Assembly (NCBI GenBank): GCA_029959325.1 | Contig: JASCPF010000006.1 | Location: forward strand, 1 to 64,000 | Length of the DNA stretch: 64,000 nucleotides | Reading direction: 5' to 3' | From: Microbacteriaceae bacterium PS02068 | Lineage (GTDB): Bacteria; Actinomycetota; Actinomycetes; Actinomycetales; Microbacteriaceae | In this document: piece by piece, positions 24,111 to 33,075 of the stretch | Layout: every line of letters begins with the position of its first letter | Position numbering within the stretch: position 1 is the stretch's first letter | Notes under the pieces: generated by a model | The model's input: only the letters and a program-made list of their open reading frames with translations | What the model was told of the DNA's origin: nothing | Databases searched by the model: none | Made by a program: the position numbers and the translations under genes

Positions 24111-25490
24111 CTACGCGAAGTCCCCCGGGGCCATGTCGGTGAACCTCGAGAAGTGGCCCTGGAAGGCGACGGTCACGGTGTCGGTCGGGCCGTTGCGGTG
24201 CTTGGCGACGATCAGGTCGGCCTCGCCGGCGCGGGGGCTGTCCTTCTCGTAGGCGGCCTCGCGGTGCAGGAGGATGACGATGTCGGCATCCTGCTCGATC
24301 GATCCCGATTCGCGCAGGTCGCTGATCGCGGGCTTCTTGTCTGAGCGCTGCTCGGCGCCACGGTTCAGCTGCGACAGCGCGACGACCGGCACCTGCAGCT
24401 CTTTCGCCAGCAGCTTGAGCGCGCGCGAGAACTCCGACACCTCTTGCTGGCGCGACTCGACGCGCTTGCCCGAGGTCATCAGCTGCAGGTAGTCGATCAC
24501 GACCATCTGCAGGCCCACGCGCTGCTTGAGCTTGCGGCACTTCGCGCGGATCTCGACGAGCGTCATGTTCGGCGAATCGTCGATGTACAGCGGCGCGTCG
24601 TTGATGCGTCCGCGGACGGATGCCATCGTCGTCCAGTCGCGCTGATCGAGCGTGCCCTTGCGCATCGACTGCAGCGGCACGGCGCCCTCGGCGCTCATCA
24701 GGCGCATGGCGATCTCGCTCTTGCCCATTTCAAGCGAGAAGAAGATCGTCGGCTTGTTGTGCTTGATCGCGGCCGACCGCGCCAGATCGAGCGCCAGCGT
24801 CGACTTCCCCATCGCGGGCCGCGCCGCTACGACGACCATCTGGCCGCCGTGCAGACCGTTCGTCAGCTGGTCGAGCTGCTGGAACCCCGTCGGGATGCCC
24901 GTCATCTGGCCGTCACGCCCGCGGGCTGCTTCGATGTCTTCCATCGCCGCGTCGACCGCGACCTGGAGCGCGACGTAGTCCTCGGCGTGCTCGGTGCCGG
25001 TGACCGAGTAGATCTCGGCCTGCGCGTTGTTCACCAGGTCGAGCGCCTCACCCTGGCCGTTGTAGCCCATCTGCACGATGCGGGTGCCAGCCTCGACGAG
25101 GCGGCGCAGCAGCGCGCGCTCGTGCACGATCGAGGCGTAATACGCCGAGTTGGCCGCCGTCGGCACGATCGAGGTCAGCGAGTGCAGATAGTCGGCACCG
25201 CCCGCGCGTTGCAGATCGCCGGTCTTGATGAGTTCGTCGGTGACGGCGACCACGTCGGTCGGCTCGCCGTGCGAATAGAGACTGAGGACCGCCTCGAAGA
25301 TCAGCTCGTGCTTCGGCACGTAGAAGTCGGTGCCGCGGATCGACTCGACGACGTCGGCGACCGCATCGGGCGACAGCAGCATGCCGCCGAGCGTCGACTG
25401 CTCGGCGAGCAGATCGTGCGGCGGCGTCCGCTCGTTGCTGCGGTCAGGCCGTCCACCGAGACGTTCCTCGGAGATGTCCGCAATCGACAT
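24111..25490 (-). CDS. dnaB: Replicative DNA helicase DnaB
   Basis: A 459-aa RecA-fold helicase that unwinds DNA at the fork. The N-terminal primase-interaction domain begins near LLAEQSTLGGMLLSPDAV. The core shows Walker A ARPAMGKST near residue 222, Walker B MVVIDYLQLM near residue 335 and the conserved QLNRGAEQRSDKKP. No intein interrupts it. It is separated from the ribosomal protein operon upstream by a terminator and is the first backbone gene to the right of the metal island. Confidence 0.97.
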   Translation of the reverse strand: MSIADISEERLGGRPDRSNERTPPHDLLAEQSTLGGMLLSPDAVADVVESIRGTDFYVPKHELIFEAVLSLYSHGEPTDVVAVTDELIKTGDLQRAGGADYLHSLTSIVPTAANSAYYASIVHERALLRRLVEAGTRIVQMGYNGQGEALDLVNNAQAEIYSVTGTEHAEDYVALQVAVDAAMEDIEAARGRDGQMTGIPTGFQQLDQLTNGLHGGQMVVVAARPAMGKSTLALDLARSAAIKHNKPTIFFSLEMGKSEIAMRLMSAEGAVPLQSMRKGTLDQRDWTTMASVRGRINDAPLYIDDSPNMTLVEIRAKCRKLKQRVGLQMVVIDYLQLMTSGKRVESRQQEVSEFSRALKLLAKELQVPVVALSQLNRGAEQRSDKKPAISDLRESGSIEQDADIVILLHREAAYEKDSPRAGEADLIVAKHRNGPTDTVTVAFQGHFSRFTDMAPGDFA

Positions 25491-25846
25491 GTCACGCCTC
25501 TTTCCCGAATGCGACCCGGCCGGGGTTCCGGGCCACAGGCCACGGTAGAGACGGGTTCCGACACCCGCAAACCGGCCTGTGGATAACTGTGTGGACAGAC
25601 TGCGTGAAACGCCGGGATGCCTGTGTACAGAGCCTGTGGAAACTCAACGAATTCTCAGGTTCGATCAAAGAGTAAATGTCTCTTGATCTGGTGTTTTACA
25701 TTCCACATGCTGGGGACGGAGAATGCGTCTGAAGTGTGGGTTGAAGGTTTGCGTCGAAACCTCACCTGGGGAGAACAACGGGGATAACCACACCGTTTGT
25801 CAAGTCGCACGGCACGTGATTTCAGGACGTTTCGCCCGGAGAAACG
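25491..25846. other. Intergenic region upstream of dnaB with DnaA-box-like sequence
   Basis: No convincing gene here. A perfect DnaA box (TTATCCACA on the minus strand) is at 25578-25586, with related TGTGGA strings at 25590 and 25633. These could allow DnaA control of dnaB. The region is less GC-rich than its surroundings and should hold the dnaB promoter. Confidence 0.5.
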
Positions 25847-25882
25847 ACGGATGCCGCGACCTCGAAAGGCCACGGCATCCGT
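25847..25882 (-). terminator. Terminator of the rpsF-rplI operon
   Basis: Arms ACGGATGCCG and CGGCATCCGT pair around a loop that itself contains CCT/AGG, 30 bases after the rplI stop. The arms use the GGATGCC/GGCATCC string that recurs through this chromosome. Confidence 0.75.
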
Positions 25883-25911
25883 GCTTCGACCAGCTCAGCA
25901 ACCGGAGAGGG

Positions 25912-26364
25912 TTACTTCGCGGCAACCACCTGCAGGGTGATCACGGCGGTCAGGTCGTCACGCAGGCGAACGGTCGCCTCGTGCTCGCCCGTGGCCTTGA
26001 TCGGCGCGGTGATGTGGATCTTGCGCTTGTCGAGCTCACCCAGGCCCGCCGCGGCAACCGCGTCGGCCACGTCGGCGGGCTTGACGGCGCCGAAGAGGCG
26101 ACCTTCCTTGCCGGCCTTGACGGTGAGCTTGACCTTGGCCGCCTCGATGGCGTCCTTGAGGGCCACGGCCTCTTCGTGCACGTGGATCGCGCGGGCGTCA
26201 CGAGCGGCGCGGATCGACGCCACCTGCTTCTCGCCACCGCGGGTCCAGGCCACTGCGAAGCCCTGGGGGATGAGGTAGTTGCGGGCGTACCCGTTCTTGA
26301 CCTCGATGACGTCGCCGGCGCTTCCGAGCCCGGCAACCTCGTTCGTGAGAATCAGCTTTGCCAT
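25912..26364 (-). CDS. rplI: 50S ribosomal protein L9
   Basis: A 150-aa protein of normal length. The N-terminal rRNA-binding domain reads [20 protein letters not shown] and the signature [13 protein letters not shown] long linker helix leads to the C-terminal domain. Last gene of rpsF-ssb-rpsR-rplI, 12 bases after rpsR, with a terminator downstream. Confidence 0.98.
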   Translation of the reverse strand: MAKLILTNEVAGLGSAGDVIEVKNGYARNYLIPQGFAVAWTRGGEKQVASIRAARDARAIHVHEEAVALKDAIEAAKVKLTVKAGKEGRLFGAVKPADVADAVAAAGLGELDKRKIHITAPIKATGEHEATVRLRDDLTAVITLQVVAAK

Positions 26365-26376
26365 GATGGGTGCTCC

Positions 26377-26631
26377 TTAGCGGCCAGCGCCGGCGTAAGG
26401 CAGGAGCGCCATTTCGCGCGCGTTCTTGATCGCCTTGGCGATCAGACGCTGCTCCTGCACCGAGACACCGGTGATACGACGGGCGCGGATCTTCCCACGC
26501 TCCGAGATGAACTTGCGCAGCGTCGCGACGTCCTTGTAGTCGATGACGCCGACGCGGGTCGGCTTCGCGGGAGCGACGGGCTTGCCGCCCTTCCGCGGCT
26601 TCCGGCGATCGCCGGTTGACTTTCCAGCCAT
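26377..26631 (-). CDS. rpsR: 30S ribosomal protein S18
   Basis: An 84-aa basic protein with [18 protein letters not shown] and RRITGV, the core S18 signature. It lacks the four Cys of zinc-binding S18 forms, so it is the C-minus type. It pairs with S6 on the platform of the small subunit; rpsF is in the same operon. Confidence 0.97.
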   Translation of the reverse strand: MAGKSTGDRRKPRKGGKPVAPAKPTRVGVIDYKDVATLRKFISERGKIRARRITGVSVQEQRLIAKAIKNAREMALLPYAGAGR

Positions 26632-26680
26632 GATTTTTCCTTACGAGTGTGAATGGATGCCTGTGGCATCCGAGATCTGT

Positions 26681-26699
26681 TCCTGAGCCTGTCGAAGGG
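26681..26699 (-). repeat. GAGCCTGTCGA repeat element in the ssb-rpsR spacer
   Basis: TCCTGAGCCTGTCGAAGGG lies in the 86-base gap between ssb and rpsR. The same element with small changes is inside two coding regions (28816-28837 and 63371-63391). A second half-copy, GAGCGTGTCGAG, follows at once. Such short partly palindromic elements are scattered through many actinobacterial genomes; here it falls inside a ribosomal operon. Confidence 0.6.
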
Positions 26700-26717
26700 C
26701 TCGAGCGTGTCGAGAGA

Positions 26718-27218
26718 TCAGAACGGCGTGTCGTCGCCGTACGAGCCGGGTGCGCTCCACGCATCCGGTGCGGCGGAGCCGGGAGTCGCCCACGGCTCCT
26801 CCTGCTGCACTTGCGGGCGCGACTGCTGACCGCCACCGCCACCGGCGCCGCTGGAGGCAGCGCGAGTGACCTGAGCCGTGGCATACCGCAGCGAGGGACC
26901 GATCTCGTCGATCTCCAGCTCGATCGAGACGCGGTTCTGCCCCTCGCGGTCCTGGTAGGACCGCTGCTTGAGCCGACCGGTCGCGATCACGCGCGAACCC
27001 TTCGTGAGCGAACCCGCGACGTGCTCCGCGAAATCGCGCCAGACCGACGCGCGCAGGAACAGCGCTTCGCCGTCCTTCCACTCGTTCGCCTGACGGTCGA
27101 AAGTGCGGGGCGTCGACGCGATCGTGAAGTTCGCGACGGGCAGGCCGTTCTGCGTGTAGCGCAGCTCGGGGTCTGCCGTGAGGTTGCCCACGACGGTGAT
27201 GACGGTCTCGCCGGCCAT
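26718..27218 (-). CDS. ssb: Single-stranded DNA-binding protein
   Basis: A 166-aa protein. The OB fold spans residues 1-110 ([43 protein letters not shown]). A Gly/Gln-rich linker leads to an acidic tip ending DDTPF, the site that recruits repair and replication proteins. Located between rpsF (5 bases away) and rpsR. Confidence 0.97.
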   Translation of the reverse strand: MAGETVITVVGNLTADPELRYTQNGLPVANFTIASTPRTFDRQANEWKDGEALFLRASVWRDFAEHVAGSLTKGSRVIATGRLKQRSYQDREGQNRVSIELEIDEIGPSLRYATAQVTRAASSGAGGGGGQQSRPQVQQEEPWATPGSAAPDAWSAPGSYGDDTPF

Positions 27219-27223
27219 CGTCG

Positions 27224-27589
27224 TTACGCCTTCGCTGCCTTGCGGGCAGCCTTGGCCTCGGAGCGCGCCTTCTCGGCGGCGACCAGGGCAATGGCCTCTT
27301 CAGCGCGCAGGACCTTGGTACGCATGATCTGCTCGTTCAGCTTGAGCTGACGGTCGAGCTCCTGCGTGGCCTCGCTCGTGGCGGTGAAGTTGACGACGGC
27401 GTAGATGCCCTCGTTCTTCTTCTGGATCTCGTACGCCAGGCGACGCTTGCCCCAGATGTCGACGTTCTCGATGGTGCCACCGTCGCCGGTGATCACCTTC
27501 AGGAACCCATCGAGCTTGGGGGCGACCTGACGCTCGTCGATCTCGGGGTCGAGGATGACCATGAGCTCGTACTGGTATGAGTGCGTCAC
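27224..27589 (-). CDS. rpsF: 30S ribosomal protein S6
   Basis: A 121-aa protein with a GTG start preceded by the strong site [28 protein letters not shown] and the [18 protein letters not shown] region are standard S6. First gene of the operon; an Ala/Lys-rich C-terminal extension is usual in actinobacteria. A hairpin sits in its leader. Confidence 0.97.
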   Translation of the reverse strand: MTHSYQYELMVILDPEIDERQVAPKLDGFLKVITGDGGTIENVDIWGKRRLAYEIQKKNEGIYAVVNFTATSEATQELDRQLKLNEQIMRTKVLRAEEAIALVAAEKARSEAKAARKAAKA

Positions 27590-27615
27590 TAACCCACCTC
27601 CTTCGGACTAGAACG

Positions 27616-27638
27616 GATGCCGGGCATTTCCCGGCATC
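27616..27638 (-). promoter_or_regulatory. Hairpin in the rpsF leader
   Basis: GATGCCGGG pairs with CCCGGCATC around a 5-base loop, 27 bases upstream of the rpsF start. It could be a ribosomal-protein leader (an S6:S18-binding RNA is known for this operon in many bacteria) or simply a stable 5' end. I do not see the full known consensus. Confidence 0.4.
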
Positions 27639-27751
27639 AGGAGGGTTGATGCACGTGCCCGCGTGTTCCCGCGATGCGAGAAGGTACACAGACAACCTCC
27701 ACAGTCTAGCCGATGCCCGATCGGGTGCCCAATCGCCGGTACCGTGATCGC

Positions 27752-29014
27752 ATGACGACGCCCGGCCCCGCGGCATCCCTGCCCTTCGATGACCGCCCGC
27801 TGACCGAACCGCTCGACAGGGCAACGGTGCGCGAGTACGTGCGCGCGCTGAAGGCATCCGGCCGCATGCCGTCGACCTCGCCGGTCACGGTGATCGTGAC
27901 GGCGGTCGTGGGCGTGATGTTCCTGCTGATCTTCGGGTCGGTCTTCGGCAGCATCTTCAGCTCGTTGCTCGCGTTCGGGCGGGGCGGGTCACCGCTGTTC
28001 GCCATCGTGCCGGTGGTCATCGCAGGGGTCTTCCTCACCATCGTCGGCGTCGCGATCTGGAGGGTCGCCACCGGGCGCTTCGGCTCGGGCGGCGCCCGCG
28101 CCTACCGCCTCGACCACTTCGCGAAGGCCAACGGCATGGCGTGGTACCCCGAGGCGCAGGACCCCGCACTGCCCGGACTGATCTTCGGCCTGGGGCACCA
28201 CCGGGTCGCCACCGACATCGTCCGCGGCACCCGCCCGCGCCTCGTCGAATTCGCGAACTACCGCTACAAGACCGGCTCCGGCAAGAACGAGACGACCCAC
28301 ACGTGGGGCTATGTCGCGATCAAGCTGACGTCGCCGCTGCCGAACATCGTGTTGGATGCCACGGGCAACAACTCGTTCCTCGGCTCGAACCTGCCGCGCG
28401 CGTTCGACCGCAGCCAACGGCTGAGCCTCGAGGGCGACTTCGACCGCCACTTCGCGCTGTACTGCCCCCAGGGCTACGAACGCGACGCGCTCTACCTCTT
28501 CACACCCGACATCATGGCGCGCTTCGTCGACCACGCCGCCGAGCTCGACGTCGAGATCGTCGACGACTGGCTGTTCCTCTACGGGCGACGCGACATCGTC
28601 ACCCTCGATGCCGCGACCTGGGCATGGCTGTTCGCGACCGTGCGCGCGCTCACCGACAAGTTCGCGCAGTGGGAACGCTGGCGCGACGACCGCCTCGCCG
28701 AGGCGCCGCCGCGGTACGGATCGACGGCCGCGGACTACGCGGCGGCTCAGCCCGGCGTGGTCCCCGAGCCCGGCCAGGTCCCCGGGCCCGGCCAGGTCCC
28801 CGAGCCTGGCCAGGTCCCCGAGCCTGTCGAGGGGTCGCCCCTCCCCTTCGCCGCCCCGACGGCAGCCCTGCGCCCGACGCCCCGCGGCGTCGCCCCGCAG
28901 GGCCGACGCCTGCGTCCCGGCGTGCAGTGGGGCGCCATGATCCTGACGGGCGTGTTCCTGCTGGCGTGGCTGTTCAGCCAGTTCGGCGCCCTGCAGTCGA
29001 TCTTCGGCCGCTGA
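27752..29014 (+). CDS. Uncharacterised membrane protein with proline-rich tandem repeat
   Basis: A 420-aa protein, family not recognised. Two hydrophobic helices (about residues 40-70 and 80-105) precede a soluble domain with conserved-looking VEFANYRYKTGSGKNETTHTW and LEGDFDRHFALYCPQGYERD. A Pro/Gly-rich linker made of four 18-base repeats (VPEPGQ, VPGPGQ, VPEPGQ, VPEPVEG) and a C-terminal helix (ILTGVFLLAWLFSQFGAL) follow. The start has no strong ribosome-binding site and may be nearly leaderless. The C-terminal anchor suggests membrane attachment at both ends. Confidence 0.7.
   Translation: MTTPGPAASLPFDDRPLTEPLDRATVREYVRALKASGRMPSTSPVTVIVTAVVGVMFLLIFGSVFGSIFSSLLAFGRGGSPLFAIVPVVIAGVFLTIVGVAIWRVATGRFGSGGARAYRLDHFAKANGMAWYPEAQDPALPGLIFGLGHHRVATDIVRGTRPRLVEFANYRYKTGSGKNETTHTWGYVAIKLTSPLPNIVLDATGNNSFLGSNLPRAFDRSQRLSLEGDFDRHFALYCPQGYERDALYLFTPDIMARFVDHAAELDVEIVDDWLFLYGRRDIVTLDAATWAWLFATVRALTDKFAQWERWRDDRLAEAPPRYGSTAADYAAAQPGVVPEPGQVPGPGQVPEPGQVPEPVEGSPLPFAAPTAALRPTPRGVAPQGRRLRPGVQWGAMILTGVFLLAWLFSQFGALQSIFGR
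28760..28837 (+). repeat. Four 18-base tandem repeats ending in a PVEG element (in-frame)
   Basis: Units start at 28760, 28778, 28796 and 28814; the first reads GTCCCCGAGCCCGGCCAG. The last unit changes to the GAGCCTGTCGA element and runs into GGGGTCG. It is in frame inside the membrane protein gene. The same arrangement of 18-base units beginning GTCCCC and capped by this element is found in recF. Confidence 0.85.
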
Positions 29015-29069
29015 GCCCCGCGCGCTGCTCACGCCCGGGCCGCGCGCCGCGCCCCGCGCGCCGCGCACA

Positions 29070-29122
29070 GGCCGCGAACCATGGCATCCGTGATGAACCA
29101 CAGCGCGTCGCACTGTGTCTCA
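29070..29122 (+). repeat. 53-base intergenic repeat, copy 1
   Basis: Similar to 34888-34941 in the same orientation; both share GCGAACCA, a central GCAT.CG and end in CGCACTGTGTCTCA. The two copies flank the peptide ABC transporter operon. The rest of the 29015-29209 gap shows only GC-rich sequence with no gene. Confidence 0.6.
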
Positions 29123-29209
29123 CCACAAATCCGACGGTTCAGCCCTCGCGCAGCCCGCGGCCACACCCCGCACACCCCGGCGCCGCCCGGCGCCGCCTGG
29201 CGCGAAGGC

Positions 29210-30925
29210 TCAGTCCCGCGTCGCCGCCCAGGCGGCGCGGCGCACGGCCTGCTCGACAGGGTCGGGCACGGGCAGCGAGGCCAGCAGCCGCTTCGTGTAG
29301 TCGTCGCGCGGGTCGGTCAGCACCTGCACCGTGGTGCCCTGTTCGCGGATCGTGCCCTGCCGCAGCACGACGATGCGGTCGGCGACCTCGTCGACGACGG
29401 CGAGGTCGTGGCTGATGAACAGGCATGCGAAGCCGAACTGCGCCTGCAGCTCGGCGAACAGCTCCAGCACCCGCGCCTGCACCGACACATCGAGGGCGCT
29501 CGTCGGCTCGTCGGCGATGAGGAGCTTGGGGTCGAGCGCCAGCGCGCGGGCGAGCGACGCGCGCTGCCGCTGCCCGCCGGACAGCTCGTGCGGATAGCGG
29601 TCGCCGAACGAGGTGGGCAGCCGCACGGCATCCAGCAGCTCGTCGACCTTCGCGCGCACGTCGCGCCCCGACAGGCCCCGACGGTGCACGATCAGCGGCT
29701 CGGCGATGCACTCGGCGATCGTCAGCAACGGGTTGAAGCTCGTCGCCGGGTCCTGGAAGACGAAGCCCACGTCGGGCCGGATCTTCGCCAGGTGGCGCGG
29801 CTTCGCCCCGCGCATCTCGACGCCCAGGACGCGCAGCGAGCCGCCGATCACGTCGGTGAGGCCGACCATCGCGCGGCCGATCGTGGTCTTGCCCGACCCC
29901 GACTCTCCGACGAGCCCCAGCACCTCGCCCGGCGCGATCCAGAAGTCGACGCCCTTCACGGCCACCACGCCCGGCGAGCCGAGCCGCCCCGGGTACCCGA
30001 TCTGCAGACCGGATGCCACGACGACGCTGTCCTCCGGCGGTGCCGCCGGGGCGGCGAGGTCGGGCGACTGCCGCGCGCTCTTGCCGCGCCCCACGTGCGG
30101 CACGGCCGCCAGCAGCTCACGCGTGTACTGCTGCTGCGGATTCGCGAACAGCTCGCGCACCGGAGCCTGCTCGACGATGTCGCCCCGGTACATCACCACG
30201 ACACGGTCGGCGAGGTCGGCGACCACGCCCATGTTGTGGGTGATCAGCACGATCGTGGCGCCGAACTCGTCGCGACACGTGCGCAGCAGCTCGAGGATCT
30301 CGGCCTGCACGGTGACATCGAGCGCGGTCGTCGGCTCGTCGGCGATGATCAGCTTGGCATCGAGAACGAGCGCCATCGCGATCACGACGCGCTGCTTCTG
30401 CCCGCCCGAGAACTGGTGCGGGTAGTCGTCGACGCGCTTCTCGGCATCGGGGATGCCCACTCGGCGCAGCACCTCGACGGCCCGGGCCTTCGCCTCGCTC
30501 GCCGACAGCTTCTCGTGCGCGCGCAGCCCCTCGGCGATCTGCCACCCGATCGTGTACACGGGGTTCAGTGCGGTCGACGGCTCCTGGAAGACCATGGCCG
30601 CGTCACTGCCGCGCATCTCGCGCAGCTGCGCCGGCGTCGCGTGCACGATGTCGGTGTCGCGCTCGCGACCCCGCACGATGACCGCGCCCGAGAGGGTGGC
30701 GGTCTCGGGCAGCAGCCCCAGCAGGGTGTTGGCGGTGACGGTCTTGCCCGATCCCGACTCGCCGACGATGGCAAGCACTTCGCCCGCGCGCGCCTCGAGC
30801 GAGATGCCCGAGACGGCGACGACCGGATCGCCGTCGGTGGCGAAGGTGACCGTCAGGTCGGAGACGACGGCGACGGCATCCGTCGCCTCGGAGGAAACGG
30901 GTGACACGGATGACGCGGCACTCAT
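29210..30925 (-). CDS. Peptide ABC transporter, fused ATP-binding protein (DppD-DppF type)
   Basis: A 571-aa protein with two complete nucleotide-binding domains. Each has Walker A GESGSGKT (near residues 48 and 347), a signature (FSGGQKQR and LSGGQRQR) and Walker B (IIADEPTTALD and LIADEPTSALD), followed by the oligopeptide/dipeptide C-terminal extension. It powers the two permeases encoded upstream. The ATG overlaps the end of the upstream permease gene by four bases. Last gene of the operon. Confidence 0.93.
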   Translation of the reverse strand: MSAASSVSPVSSEATDAVAVVSDLTVTFATDGDPVVAVSGISLEARAGEVLAIVGESGSGKTVTANTLLGLLPETATLSGAVIVRGRERDTDIVHATPAQLREMRGSDAAMVFQEPSTALNPVYTIGWQIAEGLRAHEKLSASEAKARAVEVLRRVGIPDAEKRVDDYPHQFSGGQKQRVVIAMALVLDAKLIIADEPTTALDVTVQAEILELLRTCRDEFGATIVLITHNMGVVADLADRVVVMYRGDIVEQAPVRELFANPQQQYTRELLAAVPHVGRGKSARQSPDLAAPAAPPEDSVVVASGLQIGYPGRLGSPGVVAVKGVDFWIAPGEVLGLVGESGSGKTTIGRAMVGLTDVIGGSLRVLGVEMRGAKPRHLAKIRPDVGFVFQDPATSFNPLLTIAECIAEPLIVHRRGLSGRDVRAKVDELLDAVRLPTSFGDRYPHELSGGQRQRASLARALALDPKLLIADEPTSALDVSVQARVLELFAELQAQFGFACLFISHDLAVVDEVADRIVVLRQGTIREQGTTVQVLTDPRDDYTKRLLASLPVPDPVEQAVRRAAWAATRD

Positions 30926-31920
30926 GACGCCTCCTTCGCGCGGCGGCGCGTGCGCAGCCGCGGGTCGCTCAGATCGTTGATGCTCTCGCCCATCAGGGTG
31001 ATTCCGAGCACCACCAGCACGATCGCGATGCCGGGCGGGATCGCCGTCCACCAGATGCCGCTGGTCACGTCGGCGACCGCGCGGTTGAGGTCGTAGCCCC
31101 ATTCCGCAGCCGCGGTGGCCTCGATGCCGAACCCGAGGAAGCCGAGACCGGCGAGCGTCAGCAGCGCCTCGGAGGCGTTCAGGGTGATCACCACCGGCAG
31201 CGAGCGCGTCGAGTTGCGCAGCACGTGCCGCACGAGGATGCGCCCCGTCGGCACGCCGATGACCCGCGCCGACTCGACGAACGGCTCGGTCTTCACGCGC
31301 ACGACCTCAGCCCGGATGACACGGAAATACTGCGGCACGAAGACCACCGTGATCGACAGCGCGGTGGCGAGGATGCCACCCCAGAGCGTCGACTGCCCCT
31401 TGGTGATCACGATCGACATGACGATCGCGAGCAGCAGCGACGGCAGCGCGTAGATCGCGTCGCAGACCACGACCAGGATGCGATCGAGCCACCCGCCGAA
31501 GTAGCCGCCGACGAGCCCCAGGAAGATGCCCAGGAAGATCGAGAACGCGATGGCGCACACGATCACCAGCAGGGCGGTCTGCGCTCCCCAGATGACGCGC
31601 GACCACACATCGAAGCCGCTCACGGTCGTGCCGAGCAGGTTCAGCGAGCTGGGCGGCTGCTGCGTGCCGAACTTCACGCCGTTCGCAGACTGCTGGGCGA
31701 AGCTGTACGGAGCGATCAGCGGCGCGAAGATCGCGACCAGCAGGAACACGGCCATGATCACGAGGCCGATGACCAGCATCGTGCGCTGGAGACCCACGCT
31801 GCGACGCAGCTGCGAGATCACCGGCAGGCGGTCGCGCAGGAGGACCTTGCGACCGGTGAGGGCGCCCGCGGGCGCCGCCGAGATTCCCGACGTGGGCGGC
31901 GGGGTCGAGGCATCCGTCAT
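30922..31920 (-). CDS. Peptide ABC transporter permease (DppC type)
   Basis: A 332-aa inner-membrane protein. After a Pro-rich N terminus and the OppC N-terminal helix (LVIGLVIMAVFLLVAIFAPL), five further helices form the permease. The EAA coupling loop reads EPFVESARVIGVPTGRILVRH. It pairs with the DppB-type permease just upstream (1-base gap) to form the channel. Confidence 0.93.
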   Translation of the reverse strand: MTDASTPPPTSGISAAPAGALTGRKVLLRDRLPVISQLRRSVGLQRTMLVIGLVIMAVFLLVAIFAPLIAPYSFAQQSANGVKFGTQQPPSSLNLLGTTVSGFDVWSRVIWGAQTALLVIVCAIAFSIFLGIFLGLVGGYFGGWLDRILVVVCDAIYALPSLLLAIVMSIVITKGQSTLWGGILATALSITVVFVPQYFRVIRAEVVRVKTEPFVESARVIGVPTGRILVRHVLRNSTRSLPVVITLNASEALLTLAGLGFLGFGIEATAAAEWGYDLNRAVADVTSGIWWTAIPPGIAIVLVVLGITLMGESINDLSDPRLRTRRRAKEAS

Positions 31921-31921
31921 G

Positions 31922-32998
31922 TCAGTACCTCACCCGCGGGTCGATGAAGGCCGCGATCACGTCGACGATGAAGTTCGTCACGGCCACCACGACGGCGATC
32001 ATCACGACGATGCCCTGCACGGCCACGAAGTCGCGCGCCTTCAGGTACTGCGAGAGCATGAAGCCGATGCCCTTCCATTCGAACACGCTCTCGGTGAGCA
32101 CCGCGCCCGAGAGCAGCAGGGCGATCTGCAGGCCGATGACGGTGATGATCGGGATGAGCGCCGGACGGTAGGCGTGCTTCGTTACGAGGCGGTACTCGCT
32201 CACGCCGCGCGAGCGCCCCGACGTGACGTACTGCGCACCGAGCGTGCTGATCACGTTGGTGCGGACGAGACGCAGGAAGATGCCGGCGGTGAGGATGCCG
32301 AGGGCGAGGCCGGGCAGGATCGCATGGATCAGCACGTCGCCGATCGCGGCGCCGTCGCCGAGTCGGATCGCGTCGATGAGGTAGATGCCGGTCGGGGCAT
32401 CGAGGCCCTGCAGCTTCAGCTCGGTGCGCGTCGACGCGCGGCCGGCGACGGGCAGCACGCCGAGCCACACCGAGAAGACGAGCTTCAGCAGCAGGCCGAC
32501 GAAGAAGATGGGTGTCGCGTAGCCGAGGATCGCGGCGATGCGCAGCACGGCGTCCTGCCAGCGGTCGCGGCGGTAGGCGGCGATGAGACCGAACGGGATG
32601 CCGATGAGGAACGCCACGATGAGCGCGTAGAAGGCGAGCTCGAGCGTCGCCGCGCCGTACTGCAGCAGGATGTCGGTCACCGCGCGGTTGTCGGTGAGCG
32701 TCGTGCCGAAATCGCCGCGGAGGATGCCGCCCAGGTAATCGAGGTACTGGACGAACAGCGGGCGGTTGTAGCCGGCCGCTTCGATGCGCTCGGCGAGCTG
32801 GTCGGGGGGCAGCCGGCCGCCGAGAGCGGCGGTGATGGGGTCGCCCGTGATGCGCATGAGGACGAAGACGACCGTGACGAGGATGAACACGGTCGGGATG
32901 ATCAGCAGCAGCCTGATCAGGATGTAGCGCCAGAGACCGCCCGAGCGCGCTTTGACCGGCTGCGCGACGATGTCGTCGGCGCTGATGGCGGTGACCAT
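31922..32998 (-). CDS. Peptide ABC transporter permease (DppB type)
   Basis: A 358-aa permease with the DppB start IRLLLIIPTVFILVTVVFVLMR and the GDFGTTLTDNRAV segment typical of the family. The coupling loop contains GRSRGVSEYRLVTKHAYRPALIP. Placed between the binding protein (77-base gap) and DppC. Confidence 0.93.
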   Translation of the reverse strand: MVTAISADDIVAQPVKARSGGLWRYILIRLLLIIPTVFILVTVVFVLMRITGDPITAALGGRLPPDQLAERIEAAGYNRPLFVQYLDYLGGILRGDFGTTLTDNRAVTDILLQYGAATLELAFYALIVAFLIGIPFGLIAAYRRDRWQDAVLRIAAILGYATPIFFVGLLLKLVFSVWLGVLPVAGRASTRTELKLQGLDAPTGIYLIDAIRLGDGAAIGDVLIHAILPGLALGILTAGIFLRLVRTNVISTLGAQYVTSGRSRGVSEYRLVTKHAYRPALIPIITVIGLQIALLLSGAVLTESVFEWKGIGFMLSQYLKARDFVAVQGIVVMIAVVVAVTNFIVDVIAAFIDPRVRY

Positions 32999-33075
32999 GC
33001 GAGAACCTTACTGAGAGACGGATGCCGACGCGTGCAGAGCGCGGACCGGGGATGCCCCCGGCCCGCGCTCTGGGC

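Noticed and set aside
25655..25873. Possible 72-codon gene between rplI and dnaB
   Set aside because: Overlaps the rplI terminator, has no ribosome-binding site and an unlikely Cys/Arg composition.
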